Assembly (NCBI RefSeq): GCF_018614955.1
Contig: NZ_JAGGNV010000014.1
Span: 1 to 64,000 of the forward strand
DNA length: 64,000 nt
Source of the DNA: Variovorax paradoxus
GTDB lineage: Bacteria > Pseudomonadota > Gammaproteobacteria > Burkholderiales > Burkholderiaceae_C
Reading direction: 5' to 3'
Shown here: positions 26,581-34,619 of the stretch, piece after piece
Layout of the letters: each line of letters opens with the position of its first letter
Position numbering within the stretch: position 1 is the first letter of the stretch
The notes under the pieces: generated by a model
The model's database searches: none
Told to the model about the DNA's origin: nothing
The model's input: the letters and a program-made list of their open reading frames with translations, nothing else
Made by a program: the position numbers and the translations under genes

Positions 26581-26615
26581 CGGCCCTGTTCGGTGGCGAA
26601 CCCGTAGCGCTCGCC

Positions 26616-26990
26616 TCAGAGCGCGAGACGATCGCCGTGCGCTGCGGCTCGCGCCTGGACGCGCACGCTGGAGCGCTCGACGGTCGAATCGACCCGCGTC
26701 ACGCCTTGGCCGTAGCCTTCCGCGTAAGGGTTCGCGCTGCGCGCAGCGGCCACGCCTTGCGAGCGAACGGATGCACGGTCGACCGAATTGGCGACGCTGA
26801 CGACGCCTTGCCCGGTGACTTCGCCGAACTGGTCGCCGCTGCGTGCGGCGGCCGCGCCTTCGACGCGCGCGGCATCGCGGCTCTTCGTCGAGCTGACCTT
26901 GGAAACGCCGTCGTACGTTTCTGCATTGACGCCGGCGGCAGCGAGGATCGCAAGCGCAAAACCGGAGAGGAGCTTGGAAGCGGTGTTCAT
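26616..26990 (-). CDS. Secreted repeat protein with 34-residue repeats
   Basis: A 124-residue exported protein with signal peptide (KLLSGFALAILAAAGVNA). The mature part consists of almost three units of exactly 34 residues starting at G28, G62 and G96: each begins GV-x-x-V, contains R-x-x-x-R/V-Q-G-x-A-A-A-R-S and ends in G-x-G-Q. The last unit is cut to HGDRLAL. Similar Arg/Ala-rich repeat proteins in Comamonadaceae are often labelled with unrelated names; no function is known to me. AAGGA precedes the ATG at 26990. It is convergent with the flavin monooxygenase and divergent from the secreted esterase gene. Confidence 0.75.
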   Translation of the reverse strand: MNTASKLLSGFALAILAAAGVNAETYDGVSKVSSTKSRDAARVEGAAAARSGDQFGEVTGQGVVSVANSVDRASVRSQGVAAARSANPYAEGYGQGVTRVDSTVERSSVRVQARAAAHGDRLAL

Positions 26991-27175
26991 TTGTCGGATT
27001 CCTTCAGAGGGGGTTGATCGGCGGGTCTGTGGGATGAAGTTTGCGTCTGCAGATGGCGTTGTGGATGTGCCTTTTCGCACCTCGGTGTTCATGTCGCAGA
27101 AACAATGGAACCTCTCGATGCGCTGGCGCACTGGTGAGAAGATCGGCCCCGCCCCTCAGCCAAAGGACGGTGCAC

Positions 27176-28462
27176 ATGGCTTACCTGCCCCTCACACGCT
27201 GGCTCGCCATCCTCCTGTTGGCGCTGCTCGAACTCGCCAGCCTGCCCGCCCAGGCCGGCACCACCAGCGCCTTCACGCTGAGCCCTCAAGGCTATTCGGG
27301 CTCGCGCGAGCGGCAGTACAAGGTCTACGTGCCCGACGGCCTCACGGCCGCGGCGCCGATGGTGATGGCGCTGCACGGCTGCCAGCAGACGCACGACGAC
27401 GTGCTGCGCGACTGGGGCCTGGTGGCGGCGGCCGACCGCTACCGCTTCATCCTCGTCGCGCCCTTCATCACCAGCTACGACGGGCTGCGCAACACCAACT
27501 GCTGGGGCTTCTGGCTCGACCAGCACCGCCACCAGGGGCGCGGCGAGCCCGAAGACCTGCACCAGATCGCGCGGCAGGTCGAATCGCGCTTCAGCATCGA
27601 CCCGAAGCGGCGCTACGTCACCGGCCTTTCGTCGGGCGGCGCGATGGCGGTGGTGCTCTCGGTCACGCACAACGAGTACTTCGCGGCCGCGGCCAGCGCC
27701 TCGGGCCTGCCCTACGGCGAGGATGCGGCCTCGGTCTCTTTCTCGGGCTGCCCGGGCAGCGCCACCTTCCATGCAGTGAGCCAGGTGGTCGCCGACATGC
27801 AGCGCGAGCGCAATGCGTCCTACGCGATCCCGCTGATGGTGCTGCAGAACAACCAGGACTGCACCGTGATCCAGCCGGCCGGCCGCAACCTGCGCGATGC
27901 GCAGCTGCTGCTCAATGGCGACGCGTTGCACAACAGCCCGCCCGAAGCGCAGGCGCAGCAGCGGGCCTGCACGCCGGCCAACGGCCCCGACTACAACTGC
28001 CAGCAGGTCTTCTACACCGTCGACGCCCAGCCGGGTAGCCGCTCGCTGGTCGAGACCGTGTTCTACAACGGCCCCACGGCCACGCCCGACCCCGGCGACA
28101 CCGACCACGGCCACTACTGGATCGGCGGCCAGGGCGGCCGCGACGGCCGATGGGCCTTGCAGCGCGGGCCGAGCTATCCCGACATCGTCTGGGACTTCTT
28201 CTCGCGCCATGCGGCCGACACCAGCGGGCCGCCGCCCCCGCCACCGCCTCCACCGCCCTCGGGCTGCAACACGGTGAACGCCGCGCCCGGCGCCCACGTC
28301 TCGGCGGGCCGCGCGGTCGCGGGCGGGCTCTTCGGCCTGCGCGCGATCTCGACCGGCGACTTGCGCGACATCGGCTTCGCGTGGGACTTCTTCTTTATGC
28401 GCGTGGACCTGCACCAAGGCGCCGGCGGGCGCTGGTTCGTTCAGCCGCCGGCGGGCTGTTGA
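27176..28462 (+). CDS. Secreted PHB-depolymerase-family esterase
   Basis: A 428-residue extracellular alpha/beta hydrolase. Signal peptide to about residue 28 (LAILLLALLELASLPAQA), oxyanion region VMALHGCQQTHDDVLRDWG, nucleophile motif GLSSGGAM, a late Asp region around NNQDCTVIQPAG and a catalytic His candidate in DTDHGHYWIGG. A proline run of ten residues links the catalytic part to a C-terminal Cys-containing domain (CNTVNAAPGAHVSAGRAVAG) that resembles the short adhesive domain of secreted depolymerases. It probably cleaves polyhydroxybutyrate oligomers or another polyester. AAGGA lies about 9 bp before the ATG. The gene ends two bases before a copy of the dispersed palindrome. Confidence 0.82.
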   Translation: MAYLPLTRWLAILLLALLELASLPAQAGTTSAFTLSPQGYSGSRERQYKVYVPDGLTAAAPMVMALHGCQQTHDDVLRDWGLVAAADRYRFILVAPFITSYDGLRNTNCWGFWLDQHRHQGRGEPEDLHQIARQVESRFSIDPKRRYVTGLSSGGAMAVVLSVTHNEYFAAAASASGLPYGEDAASVSFSGCPGSATFHAVSQVVADMQRERNASYAIPLMVLQNNQDCTVIQPAGRNLRDAQLLLNGDALHNSPPEAQAQQRACTPANGPDYNCQQVFYTVDAQPGSRSLVETVFYNGPTATPDPGDTDHGHYWIGGQGGRDGRWALQRGPSYPDIVWDFFSRHAADTSGPPPPPPPPPPSGCNTVNAAPGAHVSAGRAVAGGLFGLRAISTGDLRDIGFAWDFFFMRVDLHQGAGGRWFVQPPAGC

Positions 28463-28463
28463 C

Positions 28464-28485
28464 TAGGGCCTGTCAACAGGCCCTA
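28464..28485. repeat. Dispersed gene-end palindrome, copy 2
   Basis: TAGGGCCTGT-CA-ACAGGCCCTA, perfect 10-bp arms with a 2-bp centre. It lies between the esterase stop (28462) and the convergent pirin stop (28483-28485), so it could end transcription from both sides. There is no T-tract. Related copies are at 8898-8919 and 36388-36408. Confidence 0.7.
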
Positions 28486-29544
28486 AGACTCCAGCGGCTT
28501 CTCTTCGCGCCCGTCAGGATGCCGCGCAAAGCGCGCAGCCTGGCGCCCATGCACCGGCGCCATGTCGGGCCAGGGCCAGCCGCCGAACTGCGTGCGGCGG
28601 TAGTCGGCCATGGCCTGCGCGATCTCGGTCTGCGTGTTCATCACGAAGGGGCCGTACTGCGCCACCGGCTCGCCGATCGGGCGGCCTTGCAGCAGCAGGA
28701 ACTCGCTCGGCTCGTCGCCGTTGACCAGCTCCACCCTGGCGTCGGCGCGCAGCTCGATGGCGGCATGGTTCTCGATCTTCCGGCCCGCCACGCTGACCGA
28801 AGCGCCCTTGAAGAAATACAGGCTGCGCCGGGTGTCCTCGCCGGCCGCGGCAGGCAGCATCCAGCAGGCATGGGGCTCCATGCGGATCGTCCAGATCGCG
28901 ATGTCCGCATCGGGCTGCGCGGCCCATGAATCGGGCGGCGGCGCCAGCGGGCCGCCGGCGCCCGGCTCGCCGTCAACCGGCGCGACCCGCCCCGCGACGA
29001 CCGAAACCTCGGTCGCATGGCCGTCGGCATCCATCGCGGTGAAGCGCGGAATGTCTTCGGCCCAGAACATCGTGAAATGCGGCTCGGCCATCTTGCTGCG
29101 CGCCGGCAGGTTGAGCCAGATCTGGAACAGCTCCAGCGGATTGGGCGCAGAAGCATCGAGCAGCGGGAACATCTCGGAATGCACGATGCCCTTGCCGGCC
29201 GTGAGCCACTGCACGTCGCCGCCGCCGAAGCGCGCGGTCGCGCCCAGCGAATCGGAGTGATCGATCAGCCCCTTGCGCACGATGGTCACCGTCTCGAAGC
29301 CGCGGTGCGGATGCCCCGGAAAGCCCGGCACGGGATTGCCGTGGTACATGCTCCAGCCGTCCTTGCGGCTGAAGTCCTGGCCCAGGTCGCGCCCGGCCAG
29401 CGGGGCATCGGGCCCCATCTGCCCGTTGGCCTTGGGGTAGGCGTCGTCGTGGTAGGCGCAGAAGAGAAACGGGTCGATCGTTTCCCAGGGGAAGCCCAGG
29501 GCCTTGATCTGGACGATGGGTGTGACAGTGGCGGTGGCGGTCAT
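28483..29544 (-). CDS. Pirin-family protein
   Basis: A 353-residue two-cupin pirin. The metal site is seen as GHPHRGFETVTIVRKGLIDH and TAGKGIVHSEMFP, with the three His and one Glu of the family, and the C-terminal cupin ends with RPIGEPVAQYGPFVMNTQTE. Pirins bind Fe and some oxidise quercetin; their natural roles vary. The ATG at 29544 is preferred, with AAGAAAG about 7 bp upstream; an ATG at 29574 would add ten residues. It is somewhat longer than the usual 280-300 because of inserts between the cupins (around GEPGAGGPLAPPPDSWAAQP). The gene stands alone, convergent with the esterase. Confidence 0.9.
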   Translation of the reverse strand: MTATATVTPIVQIKALGFPWETIDPFLFCAYHDDAYPKANGQMGPDAPLAGRDLGQDFSRKDGWSMYHGNPVPGFPGHPHRGFETVTIVRKGLIDHSDSLGATARFGGGDVQWLTAGKGIVHSEMFPLLDASAPNPLELFQIWLNLPARSKMAEPHFTMFWAEDIPRFTAMDADGHATEVSVVAGRVAPVDGEPGAGGPLAPPPDSWAAQPDADIAIWTIRMEPHACWMLPAAAGEDTRRSLYFFKGASVSVAGRKIENHAAIELRADARVELVNGDEPSEFLLLQGRPIGEPVAQYGPFVMNTQTEIAQAMADYRRTQFGGWPWPDMAPVHGRQAARFARHPDGREEKPLES

Positions 29545-29777
29545 GGCGTGCGTGCTTTCTTGCGGGGCGCTCATTTTGTTCGGGTGCGAGAGGAGCGATC
29601 GATCCCTCACACATGGGGGCGGCGTCCTGTTCCTGAAGTGCGGCCGGTGCAACGCAGTCGCACCATCCGCGGAACAACAGAAGGGGAAAATCCCGGCTGT
29701 TCGTTGGATGGGCGCCACGCCGATCCGTTCACAATTCGCGCGACGGAGCCATCGATCCCACAACAACGACAACGTGC

Positions 29778-30104
29778 ATGAACACCGAACAGCAACTGCA
29801 GCAGCTCCATTTCGAGATGCGCGAGCGGTCCGCAAAAGGGACCGCTGCCAAGCAGTATGCCGAAGTGCCGCTGCCGAGCTTGGCCGCCGTCCAGCGCAAG
29901 GCGCGCGGCCCGGTGATGGGCTTTGCTGTCCCCTTCCTCGCCGTGATGGGCTACTACGCCATCGGCATCTGCACCTTCGCGCTGATGGCTGCGTCCAGCG
30001 TGCCCGGCGGCGGCGAGGTGTCGCAGCTCGCCTGGTGTGCCGCCGAGAGCACCAGCCCCCTCGCCCTGGCCGCCGCGCTGGCAGCCGGGCGCTGGTGGGT
30101 CTGA
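29778..30104 (+). CDS. Small membrane protein (108 aa)
   Basis: A 108-residue protein: a charged helical N-terminus (NTEQQLQQLHFEMRERSAKG), a middle segment VPLPSLAAVQRKARGPVMGF and two hydrophobic stretches (FAVPFLAVMGYYAIGICTFA and LALAAALAAGRWWV). It probably sits in the inner membrane with a cytosolic N-terminus. No family recognised. ATG at 29778 is preceded by no clear Shine-Dalgarno sequence, so expression is less certain than for its neighbours. The upstream 233 bp up to the divergent pirin gene contain no other gene. Confidence 0.6.
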   Translation: MNTEQQLQQLHFEMRERSAKGTAAKQYAEVPLPSLAAVQRKARGPVMGFAVPFLAVMGYYAIGICTFALMAASSVPGGGEVSQLAWCAAESTSPLALAAALAAGRWWV

Positions 30105-30304
30105 CAACTGCCGGTTTGCGTCCGGCTCCAAACTGTCGCGCGACGACATCCTGACCCTTGCCGACAACCGGCGAAGTGCGTCTGACGCCGGCTTTCACCT
30201 GATCTCCTAGCGCCCAGGCCGGCCCCTTGGGAGGCGCTCGCCTGGTTTCATTTCCTGGCCACTCTTGCCGCCCGTCCGAGAGGTGCGTGCCCCATCCTCC
30301 GTAA

Positions 30305-30320
30305 TGTGAAAAATCTCACG
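30305..30320. promoter_or_regulatory. CRP/FNR-family-like site
   Basis: TGTGAAAAATCTCACG matches TGTGA-N6-TCACA at nine of the ten conserved positions. It lies about 165 bp upstream of the autotransporter start. A cAMP-receptor-like or Vfr-like regulator could bind here; the call rests on the motif alone. Confidence 0.35.
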
Positions 30321-30418
30321 AACGCTCGTGGGATGGGCCCTGGCTGCTATCCAAACCATAGCAATTTGACGCCAAGACACGGTTCTGTAACCGATTGTGT
30401 GAACTCCTTCCTTAGAAA

Positions 30419-30453
30419 TTGAATACCTCGGTACTAAAGTCAAAAGTATTCAA
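30419..30453. promoter_or_regulatory. Inverted repeat upstream of the autotransporter gene
   Basis: TTGAATAC and GTATTCAA are perfect 8-bp arms separated by 19 bp, ending 32 bp before the autotransporter ATG. The spacing (about 2.5 helical turns centre to centre) and the position near the start suit a repressor dyad. The regulator is unknown. Confidence 0.4.
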
Positions 30454-30485
30454 TTACCGCTTCGGCGGGGGATGGAGGAGTCGAT

Positions 30486-32135
30486 ATGAACCGCGTTTTC
30501 AGGATCATCTGGAATGCCGCCAAAGGTCTTTGGGCCGTGGCATCGGAGTTGGCGACAGGCCTTGGCAAGTCGGCGGCGACCGGCACCCCGGCTTCCGATT
30601 TGCCACTCCGAGCGCCCGAGTTTGCGCGGGCCAAGGGGCTGCAGGCTTGTGTGGCGGCGGCGCTTCTCGCCTTCGCAGGTACCGCGTCGGCGGCGAACTG
30701 CGGCAACGACAAGGACGTCGGCAAAGCCACGTGCTCGGCACCTGCACCCGCACCGGCACCGGCGCCTGCGCCTGCACCTGCACCTGCACCTGCACCTGCG
30801 CCTGCGCCTGCACCTGCGCCTGCACCTGCACCAGCACCAGCGCCAGCGCCAGCGCCAGCACCAGCGCCAGCACCAGCGCCAGCGCCAGCGCCTGCACCAG
30901 CACCAGCACCAGCACCAGCACCAGCGCCTGCACCAGCACCAGCACCAGCGCCTGCACCAGCAACAGCACCAGCACCAGCAACAGCACCAGCACCAGCACC
31001 AGCGCCTGCGCCTGCGCCTGCAACTTCACCAGCACCAGCAACAGCACCAGCACCAGCGCCTGCGCCTGCAACTTCAGCAGCAGCCCCAGCGGCGGCCGCC
31101 GAGGCAGAGGGGGTCAAGAGCCCCGAAACTGCAGCGGCCGAGGGCGAGCCGGCGGCCGCAGAGCCCGACAAGAAGGCAATCACGCCTGCCCCTGCCGCAC
31201 TCGCTTATCGGAACGAAATGCCGCTCTTCTCCGCCCTCCCGGCGCAACTTCGCCAGGCGGATCTCGCGATGCTGGGCAACCTGAACCGCCGCGTCGGCGA
31301 TTCGGGGCCCGACCGGCAAGCGTGGGTGCGTGCCGTCTACGCCGACCTCGACATTCGCCAGCACGGCAGCGTCGCCCCGCACAGCCGCGGCCAGGTGAGC
31401 GGCCTGCAGGCAGGCGCCGACCTCCTGGGCGGCAACAACTGGCGCGCCGGCCTCTACGTCGGCTCGCTGGATGGGAACGTCGATGTGAGCGGCAACGCGC
31501 GCGGCACCTTCGGCAGGGTCGGCCACACCGATCTGAAGTCGCACTACCTCGGCGGCTATGCCACCTGGAGGGATGCGAGCGGCTGGTATGTCGATGCCGT
31601 GCTGCAAGCGGGCAGCCACCGCTACAGCGTGCGGCCCGACGGCGGCCTCACGGTGTCGGGCAAGGCCTGCAGCTTCTCGGCATCGATAGAAGCCGGCAAG
31701 TCCTTTGCCCTGGCGGAGAACTGGAGCATCGAGCCGCAGGCACAGCTCATCCGCCAGAGAACACGTTTCGACGACGTGTCGATCGCCGGTGCGCAAGTCC
31801 ATCAGGACACCAAAGCAGGCTGGATCGGCCGGCTGGGCGTGCGCATCAAGGGCGACATCCCCACCGGCGCGGGCCGGCTGCAGCCCTATGCGCGCTTCAG
31901 CGTCTACCGCGCCAGTTCAGGCACCGACGTGGCGACCTTCGTCGGCACCACCGGCAGCACCGTCCTCTCCGGTGCGAGCGGCTACACCGCGACCGAAGTG
32001 GCGGCCGGCCTGTCGCTGGCATTGACACCCGCCACCACCGTGTACGGCGAGCTCGGGCGCATGTCCAGCGCCGGCGGCGACGCGCGGATCAAGTCGTCGA
32101 TCCAGGGCACCATCGGCCTGCGCGTGAGCTTCTAG
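30486..32135 (+). CDS. Autotransporter with ESPR, Ala-Pro stalk and no classical passenger
   Basis: A 549-residue type V secretion protein. Residues 1-29 (MNRVFRIIWNAAKGLWAVAS) are an extended signal peptide region, followed by a hydrophobic core and cleavage near ASA-A (about residue 70). A short NCGNDKDVGKATC segment leads into about 110 residues of nearly pure Ala-Pro (85-196), a charged linker, and a C-terminal beta-barrel from about residue 240 (YRNEMPLFSALPAQLRQADL) ending GTIGLRVSF with the terminal Phe needed for BamA insertion. No beta-helix passenger is present: the surface-exposed part would be mainly the stiff Pro-rich rod. GGAGG precedes the ATG. It could act as an outer-membrane anchor or spacer; function is unknown. 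Confidence 0.85.
   Translation: MNRVFRIIWNAAKGLWAVASELATGLGKSAATGTPASDLPLRAPEFARAKGLQACVAAALLAFAGTASAANCGNDKDVGKATCSAPAPAPAPAPAPAPAPAPAPAPAPAPAPAPAPAPAPAPAPAPAPAPAPAPAPAPAPAPAPAPAPAPAPAPAPAPATAPAPATAPAPAPAPAPAPATSPAPATAPAPAPAPATSAAAPAAAAEAEGVKSPETAAAEGEPAAAEPDKKAITPAPAALAYRNEMPLFSALPAQLRQADLAMLGNLNRRVGDSGPDRQAWVRAVYADLDIRQHGSVAPHSRGQVSGLQAGADLLGGNNWRAGLYVGSLDGNVDVSGNARGTFGRVGHTDLKSHYLGGYATWRDASGWYVDAVLQAGSHRYSVRPDGGLTVSGKACSFSASIEAGKSFALAENWSIEPQAQLIRQRTRFDDVSIAGAQVHQDTKAGWIGRLGVRIKGDIPTGAGRLQPYARFSVYRASSGTDVATFVGTTGSTVLSGASGYTATEVAAGLSLALTPATTVYGELGRMSSAGGDARIKSSIQGTIGLRVSF
30738..31071 (+). repeat. Hexanucleotide Ala-Pro-coding repeat
   Basis: About 330 bp of near-perfect 6-bp units (GCACCT, GCGCCT, GCACCA, GCGCCA) coding Ala-Pro pairs inside the autotransporter gene, interrupted by a few ACA and ACT codons. 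The repeat keeps all reading frames free of stops. Runs of identical units are slippage-prone, but a change of whole units preserves the frame and only alters stalk length. Confidence 0.9.
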
Positions 32136-32302
32136 AGCGACGCTGCCGTCCAGCGCACGCAGAAGGTGTGCTGGCAGCCCGGCGCTGGCGGGTCTGACAC
32201 GAAGCCAGGACGGCCGCCCATGCTGGCCACGGCGGCTTCCTACAGGTCGCGCGCGGCCGAGGGCTACTTTGCAATCAGTAGTAGCTGCAAAGGAGTCACG
32301 CC

Positions 32303-32506
32303 ATGCCCATCGCCATCCCACCCCCCGACATCGACCCCACAGTCATGCCGCCCGTGAGCACGCAGCCGACGGAGGCAGAAACGATGGAGAACGGCATTGC
32401 GGGAGCAGCCGAAGAGCCCGGGAGCGCCGCCTCGCCGTACAGCCGCGAAAGCGTGGCGGCGGGGTTGTCAAAGATCTGGGTCGATCCGAATCCGAGAGCG
32501 CGGTAG
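32303..32506 (+). CDS. Small Pro-rich acidic protein (67 aa)
   Basis: A 67-residue protein with AAAGGAG about 7 bp before the ATG at 32303. It begins MPIAIPPPDIDPTVMPPVST, continues with an acidic, Ala/Gly-rich middle (EAETMENGIAGAAEEPGSAA) and ends LSKIWVDPNPRAR. No signal peptide, membrane helix or known motif is visible; it is probably disordered. The strong ribosome-binding site is the main reason to accept it as real. It ends 6 bp before the convergent SlyD gene. Confidence 0.6.
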   Translation: MPIAIPPPDIDPTVMPPVSTQPTEAETMENGIAGAAEEPGSAASPYSRESVAAGLSKIWVDPNPRAR

Positions 32507-32512
32507 CGTCAC

Positions 32513-32992
32513 TCAGTGATGGTGCCCATGCTCGCCATGCACATGGCGATGGGCAATCTCTTCCTCGGTCGCGGCGCGCACGCCGGTCACCGTCACGCTG
32601 AACTTGAGCGCCTTGCCCGCGAGCGGATGGTTGCCGTCGAGGATCACCTGCGGACCCTTGATCTTCATCACGGTGAAAACCTGCGGCTCGCCCTTGTCGT
32701 TGCGGCCCTCGAGCTGGCCGCCCACCTTGACGCCCGGCGGGAAGTCGGCCTTGGAGATCGTGCGCACCAATGATTCGTCGCGCACGCCGAACGCGTCTTC
32801 GGGCTGCAAATTCAGCGTGGTCTGGAAGCCGGCCTCCTTGCCCTCGAGCGCCGCCTCGACCTTGGGGAAGGTGTTGTTGTACCCGCCATGCAGATAGACC
32901 ATGGGGTCGCGGCTCTCTTCGATGAGCTTGTTGGTGGCGGCGTCGGCCACTTTGTAGCGGAGGGTGACGACGGAGTCTTTTTGGATTTTCAT
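32513..32992 (-). CDS. slyD: SlyD-type FKBP peptidyl-prolyl isomerase
   Basis: A 159-residue two-domain FKBP. MKIQKDSVVTLRYKVADAAT opens the isomerase domain, MVYLHGGYNNTFPKVEAALE is the typical family strand, and the inserted IF chaperone flap covers about residues 70-125 (EDAFGVRDESLVRTISKADF). The chain ends in a His-rich tail (HRHVHGEHGHHH) that can bind Ni or Zn, as in SlyD. It catalyses prolyl isomerisation and acts as a cytosolic folding helper. The start at 32992 fits the family; a longer frame to 33061 lacks similarity. Convergent with the small acidic-protein gene. Confidence 0.92.
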   Translation of the reverse strand: MKIQKDSVVTLRYKVADAATNKLIEESRDPMVYLHGGYNNTFPKVEAALEGKEAGFQTTLNLQPEDAFGVRDESLVRTISKADFPPGVKVGGQLEGRNDKGEPQVFTVMKIKGPQVILDGNHPLAGKALKFSVTVTGVRAATEEEIAHRHVHGEHGHHH

Positions 32993-33189
32993 GAGAAGTT
33001 GTGCCGCGAGCTGAATGCGGGCAGATTTTCGTTCACCTTGTTCGCTACCGCCCCCGGCCATTGCATGGCTTTCATCAGTACAACTAAAGTTAATTAATCG
33101 TTGCTTTTCACTGAAACCATATGTATCTTCCCGGTCGGCGCGGAGGGCCTATTCGGTCGCGCCAAAACCACAACGACACGAGGAACTAC

Positions 33190-34548
33190 ATGAGGCTTTT
33201 GATTTCGCTCGCCTGCGCGGCGACGCTGGCGGCTGGGTTGATCGGATGCGGGGGAGGCGGCGGCGGAGGGGGCGGGGGCGGTTTCAGTGCGCCGGCCGCC
33301 TTGACGGCGACGGTATCGATCAACGGCAGCGCTGCGGCAGCCGACGCGAACGGCCAGTTCGCCGTGAAGCCAGGCGACACCGTGGAGATCACGCCGAGCC
33401 AGAGCGCCGACTGGACGACGAGCGCCTCCACCGAAGCGGCGGTCAGCCTGCGCAATCCGAGCGTGTCGGGCAGCAAGTGGGCCGCGCAGATTCTCAACGG
33501 CACGGCCAGCGCCGTCATCTACACGGTCTCGGCCAAGGCGAGCGCCAACCAGTCGCTCACCAAGGCTACCGTGCTCAACGTTTCGGCCGGTGATGCGCGC
33601 AATGGCACCTACCGGGTCTATGCGACGAACGCGCAGCAGTACCAGCTCTCGCTGGACTTCAACGCGAACGTCTACACCTTCGTCAACCATGACGGCAGCG
33701 CGCCGGTGACGGACACCTTCAACACGGACAGCTCCGAACCCGGCACCTACTTCTTCAAGACCAGCCGGGTCATTTCGGTCGCCAACATGTCGCGCTTCCG
33801 CATGACGACGGATGCAGTGGTCGGCAACTTTCCGTTCGTCGATCCGTTCGGCACGGGCAGTACCTACGCGGTCAAGCCCTTCATCGGCGCGCGCAACCTG
33901 GTCACCGAGCAGGCGCAACTCGATGGCGTGTACAACCGCCTCGGCATCCAGCGGACAGCAGCCGCGGAAACGTCGCAGATCACGCAGACGGAGGTCTCGT
34001 CCGGCGGCACGGTCATGAAGCTTTGCTTCGACTCGACCATCTACAGCATCCCGAACTGCCCGCCGGCCTCGGTGGCGACCTACACGGTCAGCGCGACGGA
34101 GATTGCGGGCGTCTGGCACATCGTCAACAACGCCAATCCTGCCGAGAACGGCCGCTTCGCGATGGCCCGCATCGGCGACCAGAAGGTCTATCTGTCGGCG
34201 GGCGCGGCGCCCTCGACGCCCGGCATGCTCGTGTGGCGGCTTGGCGTGCAAGACACGCCGGTCTGGGCGGCGGCGACAGGCCACGGCGGATCGACCAAGG
34301 GAAGCTGGGCCAGCATCAACATGACGGCGACGGGCAACACCCGAAGCGTGATCAACGCCGACGGAACGACGGCCGCGCACGCCAACACCTATGGCGGCAT
34401 GGGCGCCTTCGGTCCTGCCGGCATGCGCCAGTTCCCGGATGGCACGGGTTCCACCTACTTCGCGACCTACAACTCGAAGCTCTTCACGATCGTGGGAGCA
34501 TCCAACGTGACCACTGGCGGATACCTGCAGCTGAACCTGCTCGACTGA
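33190..34548 (+). CDS. Surface lipoprotein with poly-Gly spacer, unknown function
   Basis: A 452-residue lipoprotein: signal MRLLISLACAATLAAGLIGC with the lipid-carrying Cys20, followed at once by eleven Gly, then an Ig-like domain (TATVSINGSAAAADANGQFA, about residues 35-130) and a larger Thr/Asn-rich domain to the end (GTYRVYATNAQQYQLSLDFN to GGYLQLNLLD). Two further Cys (KLCFDSTIYSIPNC) may form a disulfide. It is presumably anchored to the outer membrane. I do not recognise a characterised family. An AGGA element precedes the ATG at 33190. A strong intrinsic terminator follows the stop, so the gene is a monocistronic unit. Confidence 0.8.
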   Translation: MRLLISLACAATLAAGLIGCGGGGGGGGGGGFSAPAALTATVSINGSAAAADANGQFAVKPGDTVEITPSQSADWTTSASTEAAVSLRNPSVSGSKWAAQILNGTASAVIYTVSAKASANQSLTKATVLNVSAGDARNGTYRVYATNAQQYQLSLDFNANVYTFVNHDGSAPVTDTFNTDSSEPGTYFFKTSRVISVANMSRFRMTTDAVVGNFPFVDPFGTGSTYAVKPFIGARNLVTEQAQLDGVYNRLGIQRTAAAETSQITQTEVSSGGTVMKLCFDSTIYSIPNCPPASVATYTVSATEIAGVWHIVNNANPAENGRFAMARIGDQKVYLSAGAAPSTPGMLVWRLGVQDTPVWAAATGHGGSTKGSWASINMTATGNTRSVINADGTTAAHANTYGGMGAFGPAGMRQFPDGTGSTYFATYNSKLFTIVGASNVTTGGYLQLNLLD

Positions 34549-34565
34549 TCGGTTCTCCACAGGCG

Positions 34566-34599
34566 AAAGCCCCAGGTCCTTGCGGCCTGGGGCTTTTTT
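34566..34599 (+). terminator. Intrinsic terminator after the lipoprotein gene
   Basis: AAAGCCCCAGG pairs with CCTGGGGCTTT across a 9-bp loop, followed by six T. It starts 18 bp after the lipoprotein stop. Because the stem is flanked by A's on the left and T's on the right it can also serve the convergent SDR gene ending at 34620. Confidence 0.85.
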
Positions 34600-34619
34600 C
34601 CTTGATGCCGGCGAGAAGC

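Larger units (their letters stand above)
30105..30485. other. Long AT-richer promoter region of the autotransporter gene
   Basis: A 381-bp gap without a gene. Its second half is clearly less GC-rich than the surroundings. It contains a CRP-like TGTGA-N6-TCACG (30305-30320), a short hairpin CACGA/TCGTG next to it, a CGGTT/AACCG inverted repeat at about 30380-30393 and the TTGAATAC/GTATTCAA dyad at 30419-30453. GGAGG lies shortly before the autotransporter ATG. The layout suggests regulated transcription of that gene. Confidence 0.55.

Noticed and set aside
30738..31071. Possible CRISPR array
   Set aside because: The 6-bp units follow each other without spacers and code Ala-Pro in frame.
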